Shown in pieces: positions 47,701 to 56,457 of a stretch of 64,000 nucleotides of DNA. Position numbers and translations under genes: made by a program. This DNA comes from Stutzerimonas nitrititolerans (GTDB lineage Bacteria; Pseudomonadota; Gammaproteobacteria; Pseudomonadales; Pseudomonadaceae): assembly GCF_003696285.1 (NCBI RefSeq), contig NZ_RFFL01000009.1, positions 62,001-126,000 of the forward strand, in the 5' to 3' direction. Each line of letters begins with the position of its first letter. The stretch's first letter is position 1. The notes under the pieces are model-generated. The model did no database searches. It was not told where the DNA came from and worked only from the letters and a program-made list of their open reading frames with translations.

Positions 47701-49644
47701 CGCGAGCGGGGCATCGACGTGCAGCGCGACAACGTCAGCGTGATCGGTATCGGCGACATGGCCGGCGACGTATTCGGCAACGGCCTGCTGATGTCCGAGA
47801 CGCTGCAGCTGGTCGCCGCGTTCAACCACTTGCACATCTTCATCGACCCGGAGCCGGATGCCGCGCGCAGCTTCATCGAGCGCAAGCGCCTGTTTGAGTT
47901 GCCGCGTTCGTCCTGGGCCGATTACGACAGCTCGCTGATCTCCGAGGGCGGCGGTGTGTTCGCCCGTTCGGCAAAACGCATCGCCATCACGCGGCAGATG
48001 AAACAGCGCTTTGCCATCGAAGCGGACCAGCTGACGCCGGCCGAACTGATCCACGCGCTGCTCAAGGCGCCGGTGGATCTGCTCTGGAACGGCGGCATCG
48101 GCACCTACGTGAAGAGCGTGATGGAAAGCCATGCCGATGTCGGCGACAAGGCCAACGACGCGGTGCGGGTCAATGGCAGCGAGCTGCGCGCCAGGGTCGT
48201 GGGCGAGGGCGGCAACCTGGGGATGACGCAGCTGGGACGGGTCGAATACGGCCTGCACGGCGGCGCCAGCAACACCGATTTCATCGACAACGCCGGCGGG
48301 GTGAACTGCTCCGACCACGAGGTCAATATCAAGATCCTGCTCAACGAGGTGGTGGCCGCCGGCGACATGACCGGCAAGCAGCGTGACCAGCTGCTGTTCG
48401 AGATGACCGATGCCGTCGCCGAGTTGGTACTGCATGACAACTACAAACAGACCCAGGCGCTGTCCCTGGCCGAGGATCGTGCGGCGCAGCGCAGCGGCGA
48501 GTACAAACGCCTGATCGGTGCGCTGGAAGCAGGCGGGCTGCTGGATCGGGCACTGGAATTCCTGCCCACCGATGAAGCGCTCAGCGAGCGTGCCAACCTG
48601 GGCAAGGGCCTGACCCGTGCCGAGCTGTCGGTGCTGATTTCCTACAGCAAGATCGAACTCAAGGAGGCACTGTTGGCCTCGCGGGTACCTGACGACGCTT
48701 ACCTGGCGCGCGACATGGAGACGGCCTTTCCGCAACTGCTCGCCGAGCGATACCGCGAATCTATGCTGCAACACCGTCTGAACCGGGAAATCATCAGTAC
48801 CCAGATCGCCAACGACCTGGTCAACAACATGGGCATCACCTTCGTCCAGCGACTGTGCGAAGCCACTGGAATGAGCGCCGCCAACGTCGCCGGCGCCTAT
48901 GTGATCGTTCGCGATATCTTCCATCTGCCGCACTGGTTCCGGCAGGTCGAGGCGTTGGATTACAAGGTGCCGGCCGAATTGCAGTTGAAGCTGATGGGCG
49001 AGCTGATACGCCTGGGCCGCCGCGCGACACGCTGGTTCCTGCGCAATCGCCGTAACGAACTCGATGCGGCTCGTGACGTGGGGCACTTCGGCCCGCGGGT
49101 CGCCGCACTCGGGCTGAAGCTCGACTCTCTCCTGCAGGGCGGCACGCGCGAGCTGTGGCAAACGCGCTATCAGCGCTACACCGAGGCCGGTGTGCCGGAA
49201 CTGCTGGCGCGAATGGTTGCCGGTACCAGCCACCTCTACACGCTGCTGCCGATTCTGGAGGCGGCCGACGAAACAGGGCAATCGCCAGCGCAGGTGGCGG
49301 CCGCCTATTTCGCCGTCGGTGGTGCGCTGGAACTGCCCTGGTACCTGCAGCAACTGACCGCGCTGCCGGTGGAAAGCAACTGGCAGGCGCTGGCACGCGA
49401 AGGCTTCCGCGACGATCTGGACAATCAGCAGCGAGCCATCACCGTTTCGGTGTTGCAGATGGACGGTGGGCCCGAAGAGCTCGATGCGCGCGCCGATGCC
49501 TGGCTGGCGCAGCGGCAGTATCAGGTCGAACGCTGGCGAACCATGCTCGCCGAGCTGCGTACCACCAGCGTTGCCGATTACACGATGTATGCGGTGGCCA
49601 GCCGTGAGCTGCAGGATCTGGCGCAGGGCGCGGCGAAGAGCTGA
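44797..49644 (+). CDS. gdhB: NAD-specific glutamate dehydrogenase, 180-kDa class
   Basis: 1,615 residues from ATG 44797 (MAFFTAASKADF) with GGAG six bases upstream; an in-frame GTG four codons earlier is possible. Large N-terminal regulatory part with ACT-like domains, then the catalytic domain beginning around residue 700: GGKVARGGLRWSDR, IVPGGAKGGFV with the catalytic Lys, and the NAD-binding GDMAGDVFGNGLL. It converts glutamate to 2-oxoglutarate, serves amino-acid (arginine) catabolism in P. aeruginosa and is allosterically controlled there. The opposite strand is open for 4.8 kb as a composition effect. The 284-base gap to moxR holds promoters; TAGACT near 44715 is a possible -10. Confidence 0.97.
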   Translation: MAFFTAASKADFQQQLQAALAQHVDESLLPQVRRFAEQFFGIVALSELTERRMSDLVGSTLASWRLLERFDPAAPKVQVFNPDYEKHGWQSTHSVLEVLHPDMPFLVDSVRMELTRRGYSIHTLQNSVLQVRRDTEGGLLELLTKGESTEDSSAESLIFIEIDRCASAAAMRELEQSLLGVLADVRLIVDDFAAMKDKAEQLHAWLGNLQHTDEGQLAEITDFMRWLADDHFTFLGYEEFSVTQQADGGRILYDEASLLGLSRHLRTGLCEADQLIMPQALAYLREPLLLSFAKAATPSRVHRPAYPDYVSLRVMDDQGRVVKECRFLGLFTSSVYTQSVRRIPYIRSKVAEVVRRSGFDESAHLGKELVQVLEVLPRDELFQMSLDQLFDTAIAIVQIQERNKLRLFLRIDPYGRFCYCLVYVPRDSYSTETRLRIQQVLVDRLGASGCEFSTYFSESVLNRVQFLLRLDPARPLQIDAAQLEQEIIQACRTWQDDYSSLVNERFGEARGTAILSDFPKGFPAGYRERFTAHSAAVDMQHILSLSDEQPLVMSFYQPVTAMENRLHCKLYHADRPLPLSDMLPILENLGLRVLGEFPFRLRSKEGREYWIHDFAFTYAEGLEIDLLEINEPLQDAFIQIHTGAAENDAFNRLVLTAGLTWREVALLRAYGRYLKQIRMGFDLGYIASALLNHTDIARELVRLFKTRFYLARKLGEEDLADKQQRLEQAILSALDEVAVLNEDRILRRYLALIKATLRTNFYQADADGKAKSYFSFKLDPRSIPEMPRPVPMYEIFVYSPRVEGVHLRGGKVARGGLRWSDREEDYRTEVLGLVKAQQVKNAIIVPGGAKGGFVPRRLPSGGSRDEVFAEGIACYRVFISGLLDITDNLKEGKVVPPAQVQRYDGDDPYLVVAADKGTATFSDIANEIAGQYDFWLGDAFASGGSAGYDHKKMGITARGAWVSVQRHFRERGIDVQRDNVSVIGIGDMAGDVFGNGLLMSETLQLVAAFNHLHIFIDPEPDAARSFIERKRLFELPRSSWADYDSSLISEGGGVFARSAKRIAITRQMKQRFAIEADQLTPAELIHALLKAPVDLLWNGGIGTYVKSVMESHADVGDKANDAVRVNGSELRARVVGEGGNLGMTQLGRVEYGLHGGASNTDFIDNAGGVNCSDHEVNIKILLNEVVAAGDMTGKQRDQLLFEMTDAVAELVLHDNYKQTQALSLAEDRAAQRSGEYKRLIGALEAGGLLDRALEFLPTDEALSERANLGKGLTRAELSVLISYSKIELKEALLASRVPDDAYLARDMETAFPQLLAERYRESMLQHRLNREIISTQIANDLVNNMGITFVQRLCEATGMSAANVAGAYVIVRDIFHLPHWFRQVEALDYKVPAELQLKLMGELIRLGRRATRWFLRNRRNELDAARDVGHFGPRVAALGLKLDSLLQGGTRELWQTRYQRYTEAGVPELLARMVAGTSHLYTLLPILEAADETGQSPAQVAAAYFAVGGALELPWYLQQLTALPVESNWQALAREGFRDDLDNQQRAITVSVLQMDGGPEELDARADAWLAQRQYQVERWRTMLAELRTTSVADYTMYAVASRELQDLAQGAAKS

Positions 49645-49650
49645 GCGCCT

Positions 49651-49836
49651 TTCGCCGCGAGGGTGCGGCTCCCACGAAAGCGGTGCGGTGTGCTGTTGAT
49701 CTGTGGGAGCGCGGTCCCCGGTGCGAAGCTTTTGGCTTTACGGGCAGGCTGTCGCCTGCATTCGCCGCGAGGGCGCGGCTCCCACGAACGGTACGGTGTG
49801 GCCTTGATCCTGTGGGAGCGCCGCCCCCGGCGCGAA
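49651..49836. repeat. Two REP pairs (BIME) after gdhB
   Basis: REP arm TTCGCCGCGAGGGTGCGGCT at 49651-49675 faces an inverted partner at 49703-49727. A second, nearly identical pair is 49761-49785 and 49812-49836. Both partners begin GTGGGAGCG and end GCGAAGCTTTT. This fills most of the gdhB-ABC transporter gap; no gene is seen. It probably also protects or ends the gdhB mRNA. Confidence 0.85.
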
Positions 49837-49925
49837 GCTTTTACCAGGCGCGTGCCGGGGCAGCTTGCAATTGGCCGGTACCGCCCTCATCTAGATGATC
49901 TTTCTCGTGTTGCGTGCATTTTCTT

Positions 49926-50858
49926 ATGACTACCGCTCTGTCGATCAGACAGTTGACCAAGGTTTACGGTAACGGCTTCGAGGCGCTGAAAGGCATCGAT
50001 CTGGACGTGGCCGAGGGCGACTTCTACGCACTGCTGGGCCCCAATGGTGCCGGCAAGTCCACCACCATCGGCATTCTTTCCACGCTGGTGAACAAGACCG
50101 GCGGCACGGTGAACGTGTTCGGCCACGACCTGGATCGCGACCCCTCGGGGCTCAAGCGTTGTCTCGGGGTGGTGCCGCAGGAGTTCAACTTCAACCAGTT
50201 CGAGAAGGCCTTCGACATTCTGGTGACCCAGGCCGGCTACTACGGCATCCCGGCGAAAGTCGCCAAGGAGCGCGCCGAGCGCTATCTCAACCAGCTCGGT
50301 CTGTGGGACAAGCGCGACGTGTCCTCGCGGATGCTTTCGGGTGGCATGAAGCGGCGCCTGATGATCGCCCGTGCGCTGATCCATCAGCCGCGCCTGCTGA
50401 TTCTCGACGAACCCACCGCGGGCGTGGACATTGAGCTGCGCCGTTCGATGTGGTCCTTCCTGACGGAACTGAACCGGGAAGGCATCACCATCATCCTCAC
50501 CACACATTACCTCGAAGAGGCCGAGCAGCTGTGCCGCAACATCGGCATCATCGACCACGGCCGAATCGTCAAGAACACCAGCATGCGCGAGCTGCTCAAG
50601 CAGTTACACGTCGAGACCTTCCTGCTCGACCTGAAGGAATCGCAGCTGGTGCCACCGGAGCTGGGCCATTACCCGGCGCGGCTGATCGACCACCACACCC
50701 TCGAGGTGCAGGTGGAGAAGGAGCAGGGCGTGACCGAGTTGTTCCGCCTGCTGGCGGCGCAGGGCATCGAGGTGCTGAGTTTGCGCAACAAGACCAACCG
50801 GCTGGAGGAGCTGTTCGTCTCGATGGTGGAAAACAACCTGCCGAAGGTGCCCCAATGA
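49926..50858 (+). CDS. ABC-2 exporter ATP-binding protein, YadG-like
   Basis: 310 residues from ATG 49926 (MTTALSIRQLTKVYG); four codons upstream are also open. Walker A GPNGAGKST (38-46), signature LSGGMKRRL, Walker B LLILDEPTAGVD, and the switch His in TTHYLEEAE. Pairs with the following permease (four-base overlap) as in E. coli yadGH. Substrate unknown. Confidence 0.92.
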   Translation: MTTALSIRQLTKVYGNGFEALKGIDLDVAEGDFYALLGPNGAGKSTTIGILSTLVNKTGGTVNVFGHDLDRDPSGLKRCLGVVPQEFNFNQFEKAFDILVTQAGYYGIPAKVAKERAERYLNQLGLWDKRDVSSRMLSGGMKRRLMIARALIHQPRLLILDEPTAGVDIELRRSMWSFLTELNREGITIILTTHYLEEAEQLCRNIGIIDHGRIVKNTSMRELLKQLHVETFLLDLKESQLVPPELGHYPARLIDHHTLEVQVEKEQGVTELFRLLAAQGIEVLSLRNKTNRLEELFVSMVENNLPKVPQ

Positions 50859-51634
50859 ACGAGGAACTTCGCTCCAATCTGGTGGCACTGCAGACCATCA
50901 CCCAGCGTGAAATTCGCCGCTATACCCGCATCTGGCCGCAGACGCTGCTACCGCCGGCGATCACCATGGTGCTGTACTTCGTCATCTTCGGAAATCTGAT
51001 CGGCGCGCGAATCGGCGAGATGGGCGGGTTCAGCTACATGGACTACATCGTGCCGGGGCTGATCATGATGGCGGTGATCACCAACTCGTACAGCAACGTG
51101 GTCTCGAGCTTCTTCAGCAGCAAGTTCCAGCGCTCGGTCGAGGAGCTGCTGGTGTCGCCAGTGTCGCCCCACGTGATCCTCATCGGCTTCGCCCTAGGCG
51201 GCATCACGCGCGGGCTGGCGGTGGCCTTCATCGTCACGTTGCTGTCGATGTTCTTCACCGACCTGCAGGTTCATCACCTGGGCGTGACGCTGCTGGTGAT
51301 CACGCTGACGGCGACCATCTTCGCTTTCGGCGGTTTCATCAACGCAGTGTTCGCGCGGAATTTCGATGACATCTCGATCATCCCGACCTTCGTGCTGACG
51401 CCGCTGACCTATCTGGGTGGAGTGTTCTATTCGATCAGCCTGCTGTCACCGTTCTGGCAGACGCTGTCGCTGGGCAACCCGATCCTGCACATGGTCAATG
51501 CTTTCCGTTACGGCATCCTCGGCGTGTCCGACATCCGTATCGGAGTCGCCATAGCCTTCATGGCGGCAGCGGCGGCGGTCATGTACCTGTGGTCCATCCG
51601 GTTGCTGAAGAGCGGGCGGGGAATGCGGCAGTAA
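50855..51634 (+). CDS. ABC-2 type permease, YadH-like
   Basis: 259 residues from ATG 50855, which overlaps the ATPase stop (ATGA). The larger open frame from 50450 is a shadow of the ATPase gene. Six membrane helices and the ABC-2 signature (TFVLTPLTYLGGVFYSISLL). Dimer of this protein with the ATPase would form an efflux pump for an unknown, possibly lipid-like, substrate. Confidence 0.92.
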   Translation: MNEELRSNLVALQTITQREIRRYTRIWPQTLLPPAITMVLYFVIFGNLIGARIGEMGGFSYMDYIVPGLIMMAVITNSYSNVVSSFFSSKFQRSVEELLVSPVSPHVILIGFALGGITRGLAVAFIVTLLSMFFTDLQVHHLGVTLLVITLTATIFAFGGFINAVFARNFDDISIIPTFVLTPLTYLGGVFYSISLLSPFWQTLSLGNPILHMVNAFRYGILGVSDIRIGVAIAFMAAAAAVMYLWSIRLLKSGRGMRQ

Positions 51635-51701
51635 TACAGGCAGTGCTTCATCTCCTGGCCCTCTCCGAAGGGAGTGATCGTTTCACCACCTGATGTTCGG
51701 C

Positions 51702-51907
51702 GCCCACGCAGGAGCATGGGCACCATCAGGCATACAGGGTTCTCTCCCACGAGGGGAGGTGGCCTATGCGCCGCGCTCCATGGTGCTCTCGCAGGAGCAT
51801 GGGCCCCATCAGAGATCGCTGGCTGGCTTTACGCCCGAATCGCGAGCACGCTCGCTCCTACAGAAGGTCAGGGCCGTAGGGTGGAAAACCGCGCAGCGTT
51901 TTCCACC
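51702..51907. repeat. Cluster of four dispersed hairpin repeats upstream of queF
   Basis: 51702-51724 and about 51791-51811 contain GCAGGAGCATGGGC and match 14544-14568 and 54164-54189. 51837-51863 is the REP copy inverse to 14601-14624. 51880-51907 is GGTGGAAAAC, eight bases, GTTTTCCACC, the inverse of 16444-16478. The 381-base gap between the ABC permease and queF is made mostly of these and holds no gene. TATACA at about 51980 may be the queF -10. Confidence 0.7.
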
Positions 51908-52015
51908 GAAAGTCCCAACACCCAGCGCACCCTGATAACGCAACGCGCGTCGCTTTATGGGAAAAAGTCTCCCGGCGCTATACACTTGCGCTCATTTTTT
52001 GTACAGGTCCCGTCC

Positions 52016-52846
52016 ATGCAACATCCCGCTGAACTCTCGCCGCTGGGGAAATCCAGCGCTTATGTCGCTACCTACAGCCCGCAGGTGCTGTTCCCGATTC
52101 CACGCGCGCCGAAATGGGCGGAGCTGGGGGTTACAGCCGAAACCTTGCCCTATCAGGGTGTGGACATCTGGAACTGCTACGAGCTGTCCTGGCTGCTGCC
52201 GTCGGGCAAGCCGGTCGTTGCCATCGGAGAGTTCGTGATCCCGGCCGATTCACCGAACATCATCGAATCGAAATCCTTCAAGCTCTACCTGAACTCGCTG
52301 AATCAGTCGGTGTTCAAGAGTCGGGAGCACCTGCTCGACGTGATGCGTGGCGATCTTTCGGCGGCGGCCGGCAAGCCGGTGGGGATTCGCTTGCGCAGCC
52401 TGGAGGAAGTCGAACGCGAAGGTATCGCGCCGCTGCCGGGACGCTGCATCGATGAACTGGATCTGAGCATCGATCACTACGATTCGCCGCGTGCCGATCT
52501 GTTGCGTTGCGATCTCGGGCGTCGGATCGAGGAGACCCTGCATAGCCATCTGCTGAAATCCAACTGCCCCGTGACCGGTCAGCCAGACTGGGGTTCGGTG
52601 GTGGTGGAGTATCACGGTGCGGCGCTCGAGCCGGCGAGCCTGCTGGCTTACCTGGTGAGCTTTCGCCAGCATGCGGACTTCCACGAGCAGTGCGTGGAAC
52701 GCATCTTTCTCGATCTGCAACGACTGCTGCAGCCGGAGCGGCTGACTGTCTATGCGCGTTACGTGCGTCGTGGCGGGCTGGACATCAATCCTTACCGCAG
52801 CACCGAGGCGTTGACAGCCGCCAATGGGCGCCTCGTCAGGCAGTGA
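52016..52846 (+). CDS. queF: NADPH-dependent 7-cyano-7-deazaguanine reductase (long form)
   Basis: 276 residues from ATG 52016 ([14 protein letters not shown]); the frame is open to 51674 through the repeat cluster, but those residues are not family-like. QueF reduces preQ0 to preQ1 in queuosine synthesis. The long, two-domain bacterial form is seen: [14 protein letters not shown] in the N-terminal T-fold half and [15 protein letters not shown] with the catalytic Cys and following Asp in the C-terminal half. An alone-standing gene. Confidence 0.95.
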   Translation: MQHPAELSPLGKSSAYVATYSPQVLFPIPRAPKWAELGVTAETLPYQGVDIWNCYELSWLLPSGKPVVAIGEFVIPADSPNIIESKSFKLYLNSLNQSVFKSREHLLDVMRGDLSAAAGKPVGIRLRSLEEVEREGIAPLPGRCIDELDLSIDHYDSPRADLLRCDLGRRIEETLHSHLLKSNCPVTGQPDWGSVVVEYHGAALEPASLLAYLVSFRQHADFHEQCVERIFLDLQRLLQPERLTVYARYVRRGGLDINPYRSTEALTAANGRLVRQ

Positions 52847-52919
52847 GCGAAGGAGGAAGGAGCGGGCAGCTGTCGAGCTCGCTCCATCCGGGCTTCGCGC
52901 CCTTTCGGCTATCGCCGGT

Positions 52920-53186
52920 TCATATCCCCATATTGGCCAAGGTCTGCATGATGTTGCGCAGCGTCATGGCGGTACTCGGGTGGCTGACTTCGAAGCGCTC
53001 GACGGCGAGGTTGACGCCATCGACAAGCGAGTCGTTGGATACGCCTTCGGCCTGGCTGGCCAGGCGAATCTCGATGTCGTTGGCAATCGCCTGCAGCGAG
53101 GCGCGTTCCTCTTCGGTCAGAGGCGTGTCCTGAGCCAGGTGATTACGCAGCTCGTCGAGCTGCGACTGCAGATCATGTTCCGCCAT
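52920..53186 (-). CDS. DUF4404 family protein
   Basis: 88 residues, all helical and without a signal peptide: LQSQLDELRNHLAQDTPLTEEER, then a helix with IEIRLAS and a C-terminal FEVSHPSTAMTLRNIMQTLA. Members are small proteins of unknown role near mlaA in pseudomonads. Convergent with queF (73-base gap with a weak GGAGCG/CGCTCC hairpin) and divergent from mlaA. Confidence 0.75.
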   Translation of the reverse strand: MAEHDLQSQLDELRNHLAQDTPLTEEERASLQAIANDIEIRLASQAEGVSNDSLVDGVNLAVERFEVSHPSTAMTLRNIMQTLANMGI

Positions 53187-53378
53187 ATTGCTTCCCCTCG
53201 TGGTTGTCGGGATGACGTCTGGTTTCCACCAAGGGTAAACCAGCCACCCGTGCTTGTCTGTTCCTTAGAGGCAGCGGCAGCGCCGGTAGTTTCTGGGCTG
53301 TGGAACGGAGCGAATGGATTTATACTGCGGCGCTTGGCCGCGCAGGCGCGATATTTCATCGGAACAGAGGAACCAGCG

Positions 53379-54077
53379 ATGCAGAAGATCGACACGGATT
53401 GGTTCGGCTATGTTAGGGGCGCCCTGCTGGCCGTGGTGGCGCTCGGTGCGTCGCCGCTGCATGCGGCCGAGGAAGATCCCTGGGAAGGGGTCAACCGTGC
53501 GGTGTTTCGTTTCAACGATACGGTCGATACCTACAGCCTGAAGCCGCTCGCCAAGGGCTACCAGAAGGTCACGCCGGACGTGATCGAAACCGGCATCGGC
53601 AACGTGTTCAGCAACCTGGGCGATGTCGTCGTGCTGGCCAACGATTTGTTGCAAGGCAAGATCCGCAATGCCGGTATCGATACCAGCCGAATCCTGTTCA
53701 ACACCACTTTCGGCGTGCTGGGATTCTTCGACGTGGCGACTCGCATGGGCCTGCCGAAGAACGACGAGGACCTGGGCCAGACGCTGGGTGTCTGGGGGCT
53801 GGGTAATGGTCCCTATGTGGTACTGCCGCTGTTGGGGCCAAGTACCCTGCGCGATGCCGGTGGGCGAGTGGGCGACAGCTTCCTGAGCCCTTATCGTTAC
53901 ATCAACGACGTTCCGGTGCGTAATACCACCCTTGGCGTCGACGTCGTCGATACCCGCGCCAGCCTGCTCTCGGCTGAGAAGATGATCACCGGCGACAAAT
54001 ACATCTTCATTCGCAACGCCTATCTGCAGAACCGCGAATTCCGCACCCGGGACGGTCAGGTCGAAGACGATTTCTGA
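53379..54077 (+). CDS. mlaA: MlaA/VacJ outer-membrane phospholipid transport protein
   Basis: 232 residues from ATG 53379, with AGAGGA upstream. A signal peptide (GALLAVVALGASPLHAAEED) is followed by the family core: DPWEGVNRAVFRFNDTVD, LGDVVVLANDLLQGK, FGVLGFFDVATRMGL, GVWGLGNGPYVVLPLLGPST and the SPYRYINDV. It removes mislocalised phospholipid from the outer leaflet with OmpC-like porins and MlaC. No lipobox Cys is present at the signal-peptide end, unlike the lipidated enterobacterial protein. Confidence 0.93.
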   Translation: MQKIDTDWFGYVRGALLAVVALGASPLHAAEEDPWEGVNRAVFRFNDTVDTYSLKPLAKGYQKVTPDVIETGIGNVFSNLGDVVVLANDLLQGKIRNAGIDTSRILFNTTFGVLGFFDVATRMGLPKNDEDLGQTLGVWGLGNGPYVVLPLLGPSTLRDAGGRVGDSFLSPYRYINDVPVRNTTLGVDVVDTRASLLSAEKMITGDKYIFIRNAYLQNREFRTRDGQVEDDF

Positions 54078-54114
54078 CAGGCGGTGGCAATCGCCCTGCA
54101 TTCACTGCGGCGAC

Positions 54115-54189
54115 GCGCTCCCAAACGGAGCGTGGGAGCGCTCATCAGTTCACGATGTCTATTGGTGCCCATGCTCCCGCGTGGGCACC
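54115..54189. terminator. Two hairpins between convergent mlaA and pilZ genes
   Basis: GCGCTCCCA (54115-54123) pairs with TGGGAGCGC (54133-54141), nine perfect bases each. GGTGCCCA (54164-54171) pairs with TGGGCACC (54182-54189) and is followed by GTTTTCGG, suggesting rho-independent termination of mlaA. Both also belong to dispersed hairpin families. Confidence 0.55.
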
Positions 54190-54275
54190 GTTTTCGGGGT
54201 CGGCGCCCCGTCGAGGGTGGAGCGACGGAGCGATCAGGGCCGTAGGACGGCGTTGAGCGAAGCGATAGCCATCAA

Positions 54276-54575
54276 TCAATTCATCGACAGAATGGCCAGT
54301 CCAAGGCCCTGGCGGCCACCGTCGAGCGGTTCGACACGCACCACTTCCGTTTCGGCATCCAGCCCTTTCAGCTCCTTGTGCTCGGACGGAATGAAGATAC
54401 GAACCCTGTCGCCCAGTTGCAGGGCGGTGGGTGCCTCGACCTGCATGCCGGTGCTGGACAGGTCCAGGCATGTGCCTGAGAAGGACTGTCCGTCCTTGGA
54501 GAGGGTGATCGGCGTGTCCACATGCATCCGAATGAAGTCGCGTTTTTCGCTGTAGTTCCGGTCGCTCTGGGTCAT
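54276..54575 (-). CDS. PilZ-domain c-di-GMP-binding protein
   Basis: 99 residues from ATG 54575, preceded by AAGGACGGGACA. It is a lone PilZ domain. The RxxxR motif is RDFIR (12-16) and the second is DLSSTG (38-43), so both c-di-GMP-binding segments are intact. It ends GLGLAILSMN. In P. aeruginosa a similar gene lies beside rssB. Target of the effector unknown; note the c-di-GMP phosphodiesterase gene at 35257. Confidence 0.88.
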   Translation of the reverse strand: MTQSDRNYSEKRDFIRMHVDTPITLSKDGQSFSGTCLDLSSTGMQVEAPTALQLGDRVRIFIPSEHKELKGLDAETEVVRVEPLDGGRQGLGLAILSMN

Positions 54576-54780
54576 TGTCCCGTCCTTTGCACCATGGGTT
54601 CGCAAGTTCTTATAGCCTCCGCCAAATCCCCCTGTAAAGTCGCGGACCGAGCGGTAGCGCACGGCTTGAAACGCCGGTCGTATGGGAGTACCGTCTGCGC
54701 CTTGAAAAGACCCCCTTGCTCCGCCGCGCGCGGAGCCGATGCTTTCGCCAATCATCCTGGCGGATTCGCCTGGTAGGAAC

Positions 54781-55965
54781 ATGCAAAGCCCAAGCGCGAC
54801 GCTACTGATCATAGATGACGACGATGTGGTTCGAGCCAGCCTGGCTGCCTATCTGGATGACAGCGGATTCCGGGTTCTGCAGGCACCCAGCGGACCGAAA
54901 GGATTGGAGCTGTTCGATTCCGAGCGTCCCGATCTGGTGATCTGCGATCTGCGCATGCCGCAGATGGACGGTCTGGAGCTCATCCGGCTGATCAGCGAGC
55001 GTCAGAACGACCTGCCGGTGATCGTGGTGTCCGGCGCCGGTGTGATGAACGATGCGGTGGAAGCCCTGCGCCTGGGCGCCGCCGACTATCTGATCAAGCC
55101 CCTCGAAGACCTGGCGATGCTGGAGCACTCGGTGCGCCGCGCGCTCGATCGCTCGCGTCTACGGCTGGAGAACCGCCGCTATCGCGAGCAGCTGGAAACC
55201 GCGAATCGCGACCTGCAGGCCAGCCTGCATCTGCTTCAGGAAGACCAGGATGCCGGGCGCCAGGTACAGATGAACATGCTGCCGGTGACGCCCTGGACCA
55301 CCGACGACTTTCATTTCGCGCACCAGATCATCCCGTCGCTGTACCTGTCTGGAGATTTCGTCGATTACTTCCGGGTCGACGAGCATCGGATCGGTTTCTA
55401 CCTGGCGGACGTCTCGGGCCACGGCGCCTCTTCGGCCTTCGTCACGGTACTGCTCAAGTTCATGACCACCCGGCTGCTCTACGAGTCGCGCCGTGGCGGC
55501 ACGCTGCGCGAATTCAAGCCATCCGAGGTGCTGGATCACATCAACCGCGGGCTGATCAACTGCAAGCTGGGCAAGCACGTGACCATGCTCGGCGGCGTCA
55601 TCGATCAGGAGCGCAACGTGCTTCATTACAGTATCGGTGGGCACCTGCCGATGCCGGTGCTCTACGATGGAGAGAGCGCCCGCTATCTCGAAGGCCGCGG
55701 CTTGCCGGTCGGCCTGTTCGTTGACGCGACCTATGACGATTTCGAAATGGTGCTGCCGGAGCGGTTCAGCCTGACGTTGCTGTCTGATGGCATTCTGGAC
55801 CTTTTGCCCGGCGACACACTCAAAGACAAGGAGTCCGCATTGCCGGAACTGGTGGCTGGTGCCGGGGGCACGCTGGACGGGTTGCGTGGCGCATTTGGCC
55901 TGGCCGCGCTGCATGACATGCCCGATGACATCGCCTTGTTGGTGCTAAGCAGGAACCTTGCATGA
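54781..55965 (+). CDS. rssB: RssB-like response regulator with PP2C-type phosphatase
   Basis: 394 residues from ATG 54781, AGGA just upstream. Receiver domain 1-125 with IIDDDD acidic pocket, LVICDLRMPQMDG phosphoacceptor and IKPLED. A coiled linker about 140-170 (LENRRYREQLETANRD) is followed by a SpoIIE/PP2C phosphatase domain with SGDFVDYFR, YLADVSGHGASSAF and LLSDGILDLLPGD, the metal-binding Asp residues. In pseudomonads this RssB lacks the adaptor role of E. coli RssB alone and acts with the STAS protein next to it. Four-base overlap with rssC. Confidence 0.92.
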   Translation: MQSPSATLLIIDDDDVVRASLAAYLDDSGFRVLQAPSGPKGLELFDSERPDLVICDLRMPQMDGLELIRLISERQNDLPVIVVSGAGVMNDAVEALRLGAADYLIKPLEDLAMLEHSVRRALDRSRLRLENRRYREQLETANRDLQASLHLLQEDQDAGRQVQMNMLPVTPWTTDDFHFAHQIIPSLYLSGDFVDYFRVDEHRIGFYLADVSGHGASSAFVTVLLKFMTTRLLYESRRGGTLREFKPSEVLDHINRGLINCKLGKHVTMLGGVIDQERNVLHYSIGGHLPMPVLYDGESARYLEGRGLPVGLFVDATYDDFEMVLPERFSLTLLSDGILDLLPGDTLKDKESALPELVAGAGGTLDGLRGAFGLAALHDMPDDIALLVLSRNLA

Positions 55966-56444
55966 GTACTGGTAAGATCCAGTTCGCCGAGCAGGATGGA
56001 ACCTTCGTACTGAAGTTCGTGGGTGAGATCCGCCTGACGCTCTGTTCTGCCCTCGATGCGACGATCGAAAAGATCTTCGCCTCCCTGGATTTCTCCTCCA
56101 TCGTGATCGACCTGACCGAGAGTCGCAGCATCGACAGCACCACGCTCGGGCTACTGGCGAAACTCTCCATCCTGTCGCGGCAGAAGGTCGGCCTGCTGCC
56201 GACCGTGGTGACCACCCATCCCGATATCACCCGTCTGTTGCACTCGATGGGGTTCGATCAGGTATTCAATATCGTCGACCAGCCGTTGCCGTCACCCGAG
56301 CAACTGGCGGACCTGCCCAGCCAGGACCAGTCCGAAGAAGTCGTGAAGGCCAAGGTGCTCGAGGCTCATCGGATTCTGATGAGCCTCAACGAGTCCAATC
56401 GCGAGGCCTTCCGCGACCTGGTCACGGCGCTGGAGCGGTCCTGA
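55962..56444 (+). CDS. rssC: STAS-domain anti-sigma factor antagonist, RssC-like
   Basis: 160 residues. STAS domain with IDLTESRSIDSTTLGLLAKL, where the Ser of IDSTTLG is the expected phosphorylation site. C-terminal helical extension after about 110. The PP2C domain of RssB would dephosphorylate it. This forms a partner-switching module that tunes RpoS or another regulator by stress. No kinase (HsbA/RsbW-like) is in the window. Confidence 0.9.
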   Translation: MSTGKIQFAEQDGTFVLKFVGEIRLTLCSALDATIEKIFASLDFSSIVIDLTESRSIDSTTLGLLAKLSILSRQKVGLLPTVVTTHPDITRLLHSMGFDQVFNIVDQPLPSPEQLADLPSQDQSEEVVKAKVLEAHRILMSLNESNREAFRDLVTALERS

Positions 56445-56457
56445 TCCCCGACGCTTG

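Noticed and set aside
50450-50854. Open frame upstream of the ABC permease start
   Set aside because: Shadow of the ATPase gene in another frame; the permease begins at the ATGA overlap at 50855.
51674-52015. N-terminal extension of queF by 114 codons
   Set aside because: It runs through dispersed repeats, and QueF proteins begin near [11 protein letters not shown] at 52016.
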